A DNA stretch of 64,000 nucleotides, taken from assembly GCA_905182575.1 (NCBI GenBank), contig CAJJCA010000016.1, positions 45,477 through 109,476 on the forward strand, written 5' to 3'. Shown here one piece after another: positions 28,208 to 38,900 of the stretch (position 1 is the first letter of the stretch; every line of letters begins with the position of its first letter). The notes under the pieces are model-generated. The model had not been told where the DNA came from. It searched no databases and saw nothing but the letters and a program-made list of their open reading frames with translations. The translations under genes were made by a program, and so were the position numbers. The stretch comes from an uncultured Flavobacteriaceae bacterium. Lineage in GTDB: Bacteria; Bacteroidota; Bacteroidia; Flavobacteriales; Flavobacteriaceae.

Positions 28208-29410
28208 ATGTTTAGAAAGTTTATATTATTACTTCTTCTTGTTTTCTTTGTTACATGCTCTAAAGATTCTGATAACCTCGTAGAAGACGATTTAGTTGAG
28301 AATTCATTAACTGATTCTTCATCTGAAAATGGTAATGAAACTGATTCTTCATCTGAAGCTGGTAATAAAACTAATTTTAATAGAGAATCAATGCTTACTT
28401 TTTGGGCTGACTCATTAATTATTCCATCTCAGATAAAATTTGAAAAAGAAATGCAAATTCTAGATGAATCAATTATAGAGTTTGCTAAAACTACAAACAA
28501 AGAGTCTCTAAATTCAGTTCGTTTAAATTGGCTAAAGGCATACAAAGCTTGGCAACACATTGAAATGTTTAACATTGGAAAAGCTGAGGAAATATATTAT
28601 CCATTTAGAATGAATATTTATCCTGTCAATAGTGCCAGGGTTGAGAATAACGTTTCGAAACGTATTGAAAACATAGAAAATCCCAATGATTACAGTTGCC
28701 AGGGATTTCCTGCTCTAGATTACCTACTTTTTGGATTGAATTCTGACCAGGAAGAGCTATTAAAAAAATATACTACTGTAGATCCCTCAAATGACAATAA
28801 TAATTACATGAATTACCTGCTAATTGTTTCTAATAAAATGTTAGAGCTTACTAATACCGTAGTAATTGATTGGCAAACTTACAGAAATACTTTTATTGCG
28901 TCCACAGAAAACACCATGACTTCTAGTATTAATAAATTTACTAATGACTTTATTTATTATTATGAAAAAGGTTTTAGAGCAAATAAAATTGGTATTCCTG
29001 CAGGAGTCTTTTCTGGAGGTGTCCTGCCAGATCGTGCAGAGGCATACTACAAAAAGAATGTTTCCAAAGAGTTATCACTAGAGGCACTTAAGGCCATTAC
29101 AAACTTTTTTATTGGAAAACCTTTTGGTGACAATAATTCTGAAACTGGAATTAGTTTCAAGCACTACATTGAATTTTTTGAAACTAAAAAAGATGGAATA
29201 TCTTTAGCAGAATTGATATTAAAGCAATTTGACTTATCTAAAGAAAGTATAAACAAACTTAATGACGACTTTACTATTCAATTAGATAATAATAAAATGG
29301 ATATGTTGATCACATATGATATTATTCAAAAAGCCGTTGTTCTTATGAAAGTTGACATGCTTCAGGCAATAAATATAAATGTAGATTATCAAGATGCTGA
29401 TGGTGACTAA
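28208..29410 (+). CDS. Imelysin family (peptidase M75-like) lipoprotein
   Basis: Imelysin-like proteins are periplasmic or surface proteins of iron uptake. I use ATG 28208 (MFRKFILLLLLVFFVTCSKD), which gives a standard lipoprotein signal; an ATG at 28187 would add seven residues and includes part of the palindrome. The linker after Cys carries a 10-residue tandem repeat. The mature domain has NWLKAYKAWQHIEMFNIGKA and GFPALDYLLFGL, the imelysin GxHxxE-like segment with Pro-Ala-Leu-Asp in place of His-x-x-Glu, as is common in the Bacteroidota branch. It is cotranscribed with the HTTM and receptor genes. Confidence 0.85.
   Translation: MFRKFILLLLLVFFVTCSKDSDNLVEDDLVENSLTDSSSENGNETDSSSEAGNKTNFNRESMLTFWADSLIIPSQIKFEKEMQILDESIIEFAKTTNKESLNSVRLNWLKAYKAWQHIEMFNIGKAEEIYYPFRMNIYPVNSARVENNVSKRIENIENPNDYSCQGFPALDYLLFGLNSDQEELLKKYTTVDPSNDNNNYMNYLLIVSNKMLELTNTVVIDWQTYRNTFIASTENTMTSSINKFTNDFIYYYEKGFRANKIGIPAGVFSGGVLPDRAEAYYKKNVSKELSLEALKAITNFFIGKPFGDNNSETGISFKHYIEFFETKKDGISLAELILKQFDLSKESINKLNDDFTIQLDNNKMDMLITYDIIQKAVVLMKVDMLQAININVDYQDADGD
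28310..28369 (+). repeat. Two 30-base tandem repeats in the imelysin linker
   Basis: Two copies, 28310-28339 and 28340-28369, differ at three or four bases and encode TDSSSENGNE and TDSSSEAGNK. They lengthen the Ser/Glu/Asn-rich linker after the lipidated cysteine and may vary in copy number between strains. Confidence 0.75.
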
Positions 29411-29456
29411 TTAGCTTTTTGTTTCTAATTTAGATTTAAATCTTTCTTTTAAATAA

Positions 29457-30839
29457 ATATTAGAGATTATCAAACACTATTTCAGAAACAACTTTGCAGA
29501 TCCAGCTCCTTTAGCGGTTATTAGAATTTTATTTGGAATTCTAATGTTAATTAGTGTTGTTAGGTTCTGGATTAATGGTTGGATAAAATCTCTATATATT
29601 GAGCCTAAATTTCACTTTACTTATTACGGATTCTCATGGATAAAAGATTTAGGAGATTTCACCTACATACTTTTTGTAATATGCGGATTATCTTCACTTT
29701 TTATTGCTTTAGGTTATAAATATAGAATATCTATAATCATCTTTTTTTTGTCATTTTCTTATATAGAATTAATTGACAAAACAACTTATTTAAATCATTA
29801 TTACTTTATTAGTTGCCTGAGCTTTTTAATGTGTTTTTTACCATTAAACTCGACCTATTCCCTGGATAATTATCTTAGCAATAAATCTCCGACTAAAGTG
29901 CCAAAATGGACAATCGATAGCATTAAGTTTTTCGTGTGTATAATTTATTTTTATGCCGGTCTTGCTAAAATAAATTCAGATTGGTTATTTAAGGCAATGC
30001 CACTATCAATATGGTTGCCATCAAAATATGACTTGCCAATAATTGGAAACAGTCTTATGCAACAAGAGTGGGTCCATTATCTTATGAGTTGGGGGGGAAT
30101 GTTTTATGATTTATTAATTCCATTTTTACTTCTTAATAAAAAAACTAGATCTTATGCCTTTGTCCTGGTGGTGTTTTTTCATGTATTCACTAGAGTTCTT
30201 TTTCCAATTGGAATGTTTCCATATATTATGATTATAATTTCTTTAATCTTTTTTGATAATAAGACACATCATAAAATCCTGTCTTACTTTAAAATAATTA
30301 CAGATTATTTTAGAAAAGTATTGTCATTACCCCTCCCCCTTAATTTAACATTAAAAGAAAAAAAGCTTTCTTCAAATAATTACAGCTTATTTATAGTTTT
30401 ATTATTCTTTTTGTTTCAATTGCTGCTTCCTTTGAGGTCTTTTTTATATCCAGGTGAATTGTTTTGGAAAGAACAAGGATATCGATTCTCATGGAGGGTT
30501 ATGTTAATTGAGAAAATGGGGTACACTGTTTTTAAAATAAAGAATTCAGTAACTGGAAGTTATTTTTATGTTGACAATCAAGACTTCCTAACCCCCTTTC
30601 AGGAGAAGCAAATGAGCTTTCAACCAGACTTCATATTAGAATATGCACATCACCTGGGATCTCATTTCGGAAAAATGGGACATCAGAACATTGAAGTTTA
30701 TGCCGATAGTCATGTGTCTTTAAATGGAAGAAGAAGCGCTCGTTTTGTCAATCAAGAAATTGATTTATTAACCCAAAAAAGATCCTTGAAAAATTACTCT
30801 TGGATACTACCCTTTACAGATGAGATCAACGGTTTTTAA
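29457..30839 (+). CDS. HTTM-domain membrane protein
   Basis: This multi-spanning inner-membrane protein is related to vitamin-K-dependent gamma-carboxylases and is often found beside imelysin and TonB receptors. ATG 29544 is internal: the frame is open from 29457 and encodes HYFRNNFADPAPLAVIRILF, a normal HTTM N-terminus, but without an ATG (ATA/ATT only). Several membrane segments lead into GLAKINSDWLFKAMPLSIWL and end near residue 265. A soluble C-terminal part follows (FWKEQGYRFSWRVMLIEKMG). The 3' end overlaps the receptor gene by 20 bases. Confidence 0.8.
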   Translation: MLEIIKHYFRNNFADPAPLAVIRILFGILMLISVVRFWINGWIKSLYIEPKFHFTYYGFSWIKDLGDFTYILFVICGLSSLFIALGYKYRISIIIFFLSFSYIELIDKTTYLNHYYFISCLSFLMCFLPLNSTYSLDNYLSNKSPTKVPKWTIDSIKFFVCIIYFYAGLAKINSDWLFKAMPLSIWLPSKYDLPIIGNSLMQQEWVHYLMSWGGMFYDLLIPFLLLNKKTRSYAFVLVVFFHVFTRVLFPIGMFPYIMIIISLIFFDNKTHHKILSYFKIITDYFRKVLSLPLPLNLTLKEKKLSSNNYSLFIVLLFFLFQLLLPLRSFLYPGELFWKEQGYRFSWRVMLIEKMGYTVFKIKNSVTGSYFYVDNQDFLTPFQEKQMSFQPDFILEYAHHLGSHFGKMGHQNIEVYADSHVSLNGRRSARFVNQEIDLLTQKRSLKNYSWILPFTDEINGF

Positions 30840-33239
30840 TTTTTTTTTACTATTTAATTGTTACTTTTTATTCGCCCAAAACAAGGTGAGTGGTAACGTT
30901 CGTTTTGAGGATAAAATCAATCAAAGTAAAGTAAGTGTTTATGATAACGGCAAAGGATTTCTTGCTGAAACGGATGAAAAAGGATTTTATAGTTTTTTAA
31001 CCCTTAAAAAAGAGCTTCATCTATATTTTGTTTCTGAATCTGGCGAGCTGGTTGAAAAAAAAATAAGTATAGAAAAGGATATGACACTTGAGGTTGTTTT
31101 TACTCCTAAAATACAAGTTCTTTCCGAGGTAGTATTAAATGCAAAAAAAACTAAAGTTTTTGAACTCAAACGATTAAAAGACGTCGAAGGAACCACCATC
31201 AATGCTGGTAGAAAAACAGAGGTAGTTTTGGTAGAACAATCGATGGCAAATTTAGCTTCTAACAACTCCAGGCAAATTTATAGTCAGGTATCAGGTCTAA
31301 ACATTTATGAAAATGATGATGCTGGAATTCAGCTCCACATCGGCGGAAGAGGTTTGGACCCCAACAGGACGTCCAATTTCAATACGCGCCAAAACGGATA
31401 TGACATCAGCCCGGATGTCCTAGGTTACCCCGAGAGTTACTATACCCCACCTGCAGAAGCATTAAAAGAAATTCAAATCATTCGGGGCGCTTCCTCCCTT
31501 CAATATGGAACTCAGTTTGGAGGACTAATCAATTTTGTTATTAAAAGTCCTAACCCCACAAAACCCTTAGAACTTATTTCAAGAAATACAATAGGGTCTA
31601 ATAACCTTTTCACGAATTTCACGAGTTTGAGCGGAACCAAAGGAAAGTTTAGTTACTATACTTTTTTTAACTTCAAAAAAGGAGACGGTTTTAGAGATAA
31701 TTCGGAGTTTAATTCTAAAAATATGTTTTTATATCTGGGTTATCAATTAACTGATAAAACATCAATTTCTACCGAATTCACTTATCTAAAATATTTGGCG
31801 CAACAAGCAGGTGGACTATCCGATGATATGTTTTCAAAAGACCCGCTACAAAGTAATCGATCGCGAAACTGGTTTGGACTTGACTGGTTTCTTTATAACT
31901 TAAAATTAAAGAGCAAATTAGGTGATCACACTAATTTTAGCTTTAGCTTTTTTGGTTTAAATGCAAAAAGAAATTCTTTGGGTTATCGATCCAATAGGGT
32001 AAGTCAAATTGACCCAATGGCCGAACGAGACTTTATCTCGGGGAGTTTTAATAATTTTGGTGCAGAGGCACGCTTGCTAACAAAGTATACTTTTTTAAAT
32101 CTAAATTCCACATTTTTGGTGGGCTCAAAGTTTTATAAATCAAATAATTCTGGTGAACAGGGGCCAGGGAGTAATGACTCGGATGCTAATTTTAGCTATG
32201 CTTACAGCGAATATCCAAACTATAGTAATCAATCTAAGTATACTTACCCCAATCTAAATTATTCTGTATTTACCGAAAACATTTTTTATTTAAATGACAA
32301 AATATCTCTGACACCTGGAATTAGATTTGAATTCATTCAAACTGAAAGTGACGGATTTTATAAAAAAATAAATGTTGATGCTGCAGGTAATGTTATTTTA
32401 AATGAAAGTATTACGGATCAGGAAATCCGAAAAAGGTCATTCGCACTTTTTGGAGTTGGCGCTAGTTACAAACCTTTTACCGCTATTGAAGTATATTTTA
32501 ATGCATCTGAAAACTATAGGTCGGTAACCTTTGCAGATATAAGTATTTTTAATCCTGCATATTCTATAAGCCCTAATATTTCCGACGAAAGCGGATCCAC
32601 AATCGATCTGGGAGTTAGAGGAGACATTTCTCAATTAATTTCTTATGACGTTAATGTTTTTAATTTAAATTATAATAACCGTATTGGTTTTGTTCAAAAA
32701 GCAGATGCTTTTGGACGAGTAAAAAGTGAACGTGGTAATGTAGGTGATGCTGCAATCTATGGAATAGAATCGCTTGTAGATGTTGATCTAAGAAGGGTCT
32801 TTTTAATGTCTGAATCTTTTAGCTTAAATACTTTTGTTAATACATCTTTTATTACTTCAGAATATACTGCATCTCAGGTTCCTGGAATCCGTGGAAAAAA
32901 AATAGAGTTTGTTCCAGAAAAAAATCTAAAAACAGGGGTTCGTTTTGGTTATAATAACTTTGATGCTTCAACTTTCAATACACCTATTTATCAAGTCAAT
33001 TTACGGATGCTTCTAACGCTACAGTTGGAAATTTAAGTGGAGTTGTTGGCGAAATTCCAGCTTACTCAGTAATGGACTTATCCCTCTCCTATTCTTATAA
33101 AAAATTTAAGGGAGAATGTGGCATTAACAACCTCCAAGACAACCATTATTTTACACGAAGAGCAACGGGATATCCTGGCCCAGGGATTATTCCTTCAGCG
33201 CCAAGAACTGTTTATTTTACAGTTCAGATTAAATTATAA
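30820..33239 (+). CDS. TonB-dependent receptor, FecA-like, one frameshift
   Basis: This outer-membrane receptor probably imports a ferric chelate. It has a signal peptide (VFNFFLLFNCYFLFAQ), a carboxypeptidase-regulatory-like domain and a plug (GRGLDPNRTSNFNTRQNGYD, IIRGASSLQYGTQFGGLINF), then a 22-strand-type barrel. The plug resembles FecA-type receptors. The frame is lost near 33000-33015 and continues as TDASNATVGNLSGVVGEIPA, ending in RTVYFTVQIKL at 33239. It is last in the iron cluster. Confidence 0.88.
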
Positions 33240-33497
33240 ATATTTTTTTCAGTCTTTTTGAATCCCTTATTTCCTGAGCAGTTGCATTCGATTAGTTTTG
33301 AGTATCACAGCTATTTGAAGTTAAAAGGGGTTGACCTTTAATGGTGTTAAAAATAAAGTACACTTAGTCATTATTTTAAAAAACATTTGACCTTCTTAAA
33401 AACTCAAAACACCCTATTATAAATTTAAATTTCAAAGTTAATTCCTCTTTTAACAAATTAACATCTGAAAAAATACTGCCTGATTTATTTTCATTAA

Positions 33498-35165
33498 ATG
33501 AATAAGTTGATAAAAAATATGAGTTTCAAAAAAATAAAAGTAATAAGTGTTTTAGCTTTTAGTCTAACAATTATATCCTCCTGTAATGGGCTCAATACGA
33601 AATCCAATGTTTCGGAAAGGAATGCTTATAATCTAAAACCAAATATTATTTACATTATGGCTGATGACCTTACAACTCAAGCTATAAGTGCTTATGGTGG
33701 AATTTATAAAGATATTGCTCCAACGCCTCAAATTGATAAAATTGCTCATGAAGGAATGTTATTTCAAGATGTATTGTGTACAAATTCTATTTGCGCGCCA
33801 AGTAGAGCAGCAATTCTTGCTGGAAATTATAGCAACTTAAATGGCTACTATAAAAACGAAAGTGGAGGAAAGTTCAATGCTTCACAATGGACTTTCCCAA
33901 AAGAATTTCAAAAAAATGGATATAAAACAAGCTTATTTGGAAAATGGCATTTAGGTACAGAGCCAGCTGGTTTTCATACATTTAAGTATCATAATTCCTC
34001 TGGGCAGCAGGGGCATTATTGGGACCCTACATTTAATGAGAATGGAAAAGATATTAAAGAAGAAGGCTACGCCACCAACCTAACTACTGATTTTGCGTTA
34101 AAATGGTTAGACGCCGAAAAATCTTCAGAAGAACCCTTTTTAATGGTATTACAATATAAAGCACCTCACCGCCCTTGGGAGCCGGACACCAAATATGAAA
34201 TGCTTTGGGAGGATGTTGAAATGCCTTATCCAGTGACTTTTAACGATACTTACGAAGGCCGTGAAAAAACTGCTGGAGATACTGAAATGACCATGGATTA
34301 CTTCTCCAGAAGAGACATGAAGCTCGAGCGACCAAAGGAATTAAAAAAAGGCAAAGAAAGTATTGAATGGGATTTTTATGGAGCCAAATCAGGAGAAATT
34401 GTCCAACCAGAGGGAATGAGTAATGAAGAAGGAAAAAAATGGCGTTATCAAAATTACATTAAAGATTACTTAGCTTGTGTGAAATCGGTTGATGATAATG
34501 TTGGTCGGGTTTTAAATTATTTGAAAGAAAATAATCTTGAAGAAAATACTATTATCATTTTAACATCGGATCAAGGGTTTTATCTCGGGGATCATGGGTT
34601 TTTTGATAAACGTTTTATTTATGAAGAATCTTTAAGAATGCCATTTATTCTAAAGTATCCGAAAAGAGTGAAGGCGGGAAGTGTTAATGAGGATATAATA
34701 TCAAATATCGATTTTGCTCCTACTCTATTAGAGTTGGCCGGTATATCAACTGATCAAAAAATGCAAGGCACTAGTTTTGTCTCTGTTTTAGAAGGGGAAA
34801 CCCCTGAAGACTGGCAAGATGCGATGTACTATCATTACTATGAGTTCCCATTTTGGCATCACGTTCAACCTCATTATGGCCTAAGAACCCAAAAATATAC
34901 CTTAGCTCATTTTTATTATAATATTGATGTTTGGGAGTTATACGATCTAGAAAATGATCCAAATCAAATGAATAATATTTATAACCATCCAGACTACTTA
35001 GATGTTGTCAATGAATTAAAGATTAAGTTGAAAAACTTAATGATAAAATTTGAGGATAATAAGAGTTTGTCAGATTTTAGAAAAATAACTGATGCTGATT
35101 TTGGTAGAATTGTAGATGATATTAAAGCCGAGGAATCTGTGCATCAAATTTTAAATAAAAAATAG
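33498..35165 (+). CDS. Sulfatase (S1 family), lipoprotein
   Basis: This exported sulfuric-ester hydrolase is 555 aa and intact, with a lipobox (LTIISSCNG). The metal site is YIMADDLTTQ and the formylglycine site SICAPSRAAILAG has Cys99 in C-x-P-x-R. Then come FGKWHLG, HRPWEPD and LTSDQGFYLGDHGFFDKR. It resembles N-acetylglucosamine-6-sulfatase or choline-sulfatase-like members, perhaps subfamily S1_11, but the subfamily is uncertain. A short HTH gene follows 9 bases downstream. Confidence 0.88.
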   Translation: MNKLIKNMSFKKIKVISVLAFSLTIISSCNGLNTKSNVSERNAYNLKPNIIYIMADDLTTQAISAYGGIYKDIAPTPQIDKIAHEGMLFQDVLCTNSICAPSRAAILAGNYSNLNGYYKNESGGKFNASQWTFPKEFQKNGYKTSLFGKWHLGTEPAGFHTFKYHNSSGQQGHYWDPTFNENGKDIKEEGYATNLTTDFALKWLDAEKSSEEPFLMVLQYKAPHRPWEPDTKYEMLWEDVEMPYPVTFNDTYEGREKTAGDTEMTMDYFSRRDMKLERPKELKKGKESIEWDFYGAKSGEIVQPEGMSNEEGKKWRYQNYIKDYLACVKSVDDNVGRVLNYLKENNLEENTIIILTSDQGFYLGDHGFFDKRFIYEESLRMPFILKYPKRVKAGSVNEDIISNIDFAPTLLELAGISTDQKMQGTSFVSVLEGETPEDWQDAMYYHYYEFPFWHHVQPHYGLRTQKYTLAHFYYNIDVWELYDLENDPNQMNNIYNHPDYLDVVNELKIKLKNLMIKFEDNKSLSDFRKITDADFGRIVDDIKAEESVHQILNKK

Positions 35166-35174
35166 GTTTTTTTA

Positions 35175-35516
35175 ATGAAAAGTTCAGAAAGGTTATTGGA
35201 AGTGCTTAAGTATACAAAAAAAAGCAAGAATTCGTTGGGTAAAGAGCTGGGTCATGGGAATGGAGTTACTATTGGCTATATCGTTAATGAAAGAAATGGA
35301 ATATCAGCCAAAGTAGCTGCGGCCATTTGCGATAATTATTCTGAAATTAGCTATGATTGGATCATGAATAACAAGGGGGAAATGCTTTTAACAAAGTTAG
35401 AGAGTGATAATGGCAAACGATTCCAGAATATTGATTTAATCAAAACGATTAAAGACCAGAATTTAAGAATAGAAATTCTAGAGCAACAGGTGATAAAACT
35501 AATTAAATCTCGTTGA
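35175..35516 (+). CDS. Small CI-like HTH protein with C-terminal coiled coil
   Basis: This 113 aa protein starts 9 bases after the sulfatase and is likely in its operon. SLGKELGHGNGVTIGYIVNE is the helix-turn-helix, followed by YDWIMNNKGEMLLT. A coiled coil closes the protein (IKDQNLRIEILEQQVIKLIK). It has the same architecture as the protein at 10421-10855. Target sites are unknown. Confidence 0.65.
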   Translation: MKSSERLLEVLKYTKKSKNSLGKELGHGNGVTIGYIVNERNGISAKVAAAICDNYSEISYDWIMNNKGEMLLTKLESDNGKRFQNIDLIKTIKDQNLRIEILEQQVIKLIKSR

Positions 35517-35955
35517 TAAAAAAATATTTTTTTCAACGATACTTTTATTAATAGTTTTGGCTGCTTAAGATCTCAGCAGTAGCTTTTCGTGCCTATAAAA
35601 ATAATTACTCTGTTTCATATATTAGTTTAAATGCGGAAAACATAAACATTTATAGCACAACTGCAGGTGAAAGCCAGGCTAAAGCTACTCGTTAAGAATG
35701 TTTTATGCATTTAGTTTCTGTCGGCTATACAAGTATTATAATTACTCTCGTGTTTTTAATCTTTTTAGATAGAATTTAAGTAGTCATTGGTTGGGTATTA
35801 TTAGAAGGGTTAATTATACGCTTGATGTTTATAAAAAGTAACTGAAAAATAAATGTTTAATGAATCAAGTTTGTCAATTAAAAATTAACATTGATATTAG
35901 TATGTGCTAAAACAAATTGATTAGAGCGCTAAGTCAAATTAAGCTACGTTTTATA
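35517..35955 (+). other. 439-base gap with a possible short secreted-peptide relic
   Basis: One frame is open from 35555 to a TAA at 35693-35695 and reads LLKISAVAFRAYKNNYSVSY, then ISLNAENINIYSTTAGE, without an ATG. It loosely recalls very small secreted peptides of Bacteroidota with a conserved Asn-Glu-rich end; I cannot name the family. The remainder, from 35700 to 35955, is AT-rich and carries the likely promoter region of the hybrid regulator. Confidence 0.2.
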
Positions 35956-38900
35956 ATGAATAATTTATTTAAACAGTTTCTTTTCATAATAAGTATTTGT
36001 AATGGTCTATTACTTCAAGGGCAGCTGCAATTAAACCAAATATCACATATCAATGGTTTATCTCAAAACACCGTAAATAGTATTATTCAGGACAACGATG
36101 GGTTTTTATGGATCGCAACCTATAATGGTATAAACAAGTATGATGGTTATTCAATGGACTATTATGATTTATCCAACAGGAATCTAAGTAGTAATTTGAT
36201 TCATAATTTATTTAAAGATAACGATGGTAATATTTGGGCGGGGACTCCAGAATCAGGTATCAACCGAATTAATCCTAACACTAAAAAAATAGTAACTTTC
36301 TTCAATAATTCAATAGATGCAGGGAATTTCAGGAGCAACCCCAATGCTGTTTTTCAGTTACATCAGTCGGCTTCTGGCGTCTATTTTTATTTGTCTAAAA
36401 AAGGAGGTTATAATTTCTTTAGAATCTCAAAAAAAGATATTATAATCAATCATGAAAAAAATATTACCTGGAAGTCGGGTGGCAGTTCAATTAACATGGC
36501 TAAGCCTTCAAAAAACGGAAAACATTGGTTTTTTAATTCTTCCAAAGGTGTTAAGCTGAGTCAAGCTAATGTAGCTTTTGAAAATGATAAAATAGCTTTG
36601 AACCTCCAAGACTCAAATATAATGGATCCTATTTTTGATAATGGGTTTGTTGTAAATTTTTATGAGTATTCAAAAAATACGCTCTACTTTGTTAGTAATA
36701 AATTAGAGTTAATTGAAATCAAATTAAATGATGATTTAAAAGTAATCAGTAAAAAAAGAATAGATATTTTTAGTAATTCAAGAGATTTGTCTAAAATTAA
36801 TTATCAAACAGTTAGTATTATAAGTGATAATAAAAACGGATTATGGATTGGGCGCAATGAGATCTTAATTAACTATAATGTTAACTCAGGAGCTATCTTT
36901 GACATTGGTGAATCTGGCAATAACAAACTTGAAAATAAGGATATAAAGCGCCTGTTTGTTGATAAATTCAATATTCTGTGGGTTGGAACTTATAATAATG
37001 GAGTTTATAAAATAGATTTTGAAAAAAAGAGTTTTTTGAGTTCTATTGCATTTTTAAAAAAAGAGGCTTTGTATAATGAAGTCTTTCATAAGTCGCCAAT
37101 TAAGGCAATGTGTGAGGACAACAATGGAAATATATGGTTAGGAGCCGGGGGATTAGGTGGTATCGCAAAAATAACGGTCAATCAACTCGATTCCAGCTTA
37201 TCTAATTCGAAGCAAAAAAAATGGGTTTTTGATTACTTGAATACCAATAAGAAGTTTCAAAAACAACCCTTCTACCGAATTAAAAAATTATTAAATGATT
37301 CTAAAGGTAATATTTGGGTTGGCTCTACATCAGGTCTTAGTAAAATACAACTGCTATCAAATTCATATAAAACTGAAACGTTTAAAGCTTTTAATCCCGA
37401 AAAATCATCTTTTAGTTTCCCTGTTTTTGCAATTGAGGAAGACCATCTTGGTGCTATTTGGGCGGGTTATTTTGGCAATGGGCTTCTAAAGCTTACCTAT
37501 AATAGTAATTCCAAAAAATATGAATATTTATCCTATAAAAATGATCCTGAAAACACTGAAAGTCTCTCAAATAATACCATTAGGGTTATTACTGAAGATT
37601 CATATAAAAATCTTTGGATAGGTACAGCGTTAGGATTAAATAAGTTAAAATATAATAAAGATGGTTCTGTGGTATTTGAACGTTTTTTTAATAACAAAAA
37701 GGATAATAACAGTTTAGGCAATGATCATGTGCTGGATGTTTTTCAATCAAAAAACGGGAATATATATGTAGGAACTTTTGGCGGAGGCTTGAATGAGATT
37801 ACGATATTGAAAAATAATAAGTATCAGTTTAAACGCTATACTATTAAAAATGGACTTCCCAGCGATGTAGTTTATCATATTGAAGAAGATTCAAGTGGAA
37901 ACCTTTGGTTGATGCATATCCGCGGAATGTCTAAATTAAACTTAACAACTGGGAAAGTTAGTTATTTTAAAAATCAATCTAATTTAAATGAATATGAATT
38001 CAGGGACAATTCGATGCTAAAAACATCTTCCGGATATATTATTGGAGGGACAACAACTGGTTTTTCTTTTTTTGATCCTGATAAATTAACTGAAAACAAA
38101 ACTAAAGCTGAACTCGTAATTACTGATTTTAAAATATCAAATGAATCAGTAAACATTTCTGAAAAAAAGCAGGGTAAAGTTATTCTGGATAAAAACATAA
38201 ATCAAACTGATAAAATCGAATTATCCTATAATATGAATTCGTTTGAATTTGCTTTTTCCAGTTTACATTTTTCTGATCCTGAAAAAAATAAATATAAATA
38301 TATCTTAGAAGGTTTTGATGACAAGTGGTATTATTCTATTGGAAATCAGCGCCGTTTTGCTACTTATACTAATATCCCTGCAGGAGAATATACCTTTAAA
38401 GTTTATGGGTCAAATAGTGCAGGTATATGGACGGATGAACCAAAAAAAATATCGGTTTCAATAAAAAACCCTTGGTATTTAACAACCCTATCAATATTTC
38501 TTTTTTTGATTCTATTAGTCACTGTGATATATGTTTTTGTTAAAATTCGTTTAAGTCAGATCCGATTAGAAAAGTCCGAAGAAATGAATCAGATGAAGCT
38601 TCAGTTTTTCACTAACGTTTCTCACGAATTAAGAACACCTCTAGCTTTAATTGTTAGCCCCCTAGAGCAGATTATAAGAGGTAATGTTAATCTTAAGGAT
38701 CAGCCTAAGTTAAATTTAATAATGTATAAAAACTCCAATAGGTTGCTTAAATTAATTAATCAACTTTTAGATTTTAGAAAAGCAGAATCTGGAAACTTAA
38801 GTTTAATGGTTCAGAACGACGATCTAGTATCTTTTGTTAGGGATGTCTTTACTGTATTTGAAGAAATTGCATTAGAAAAAGAAATTAAGTTTTTATTCCT

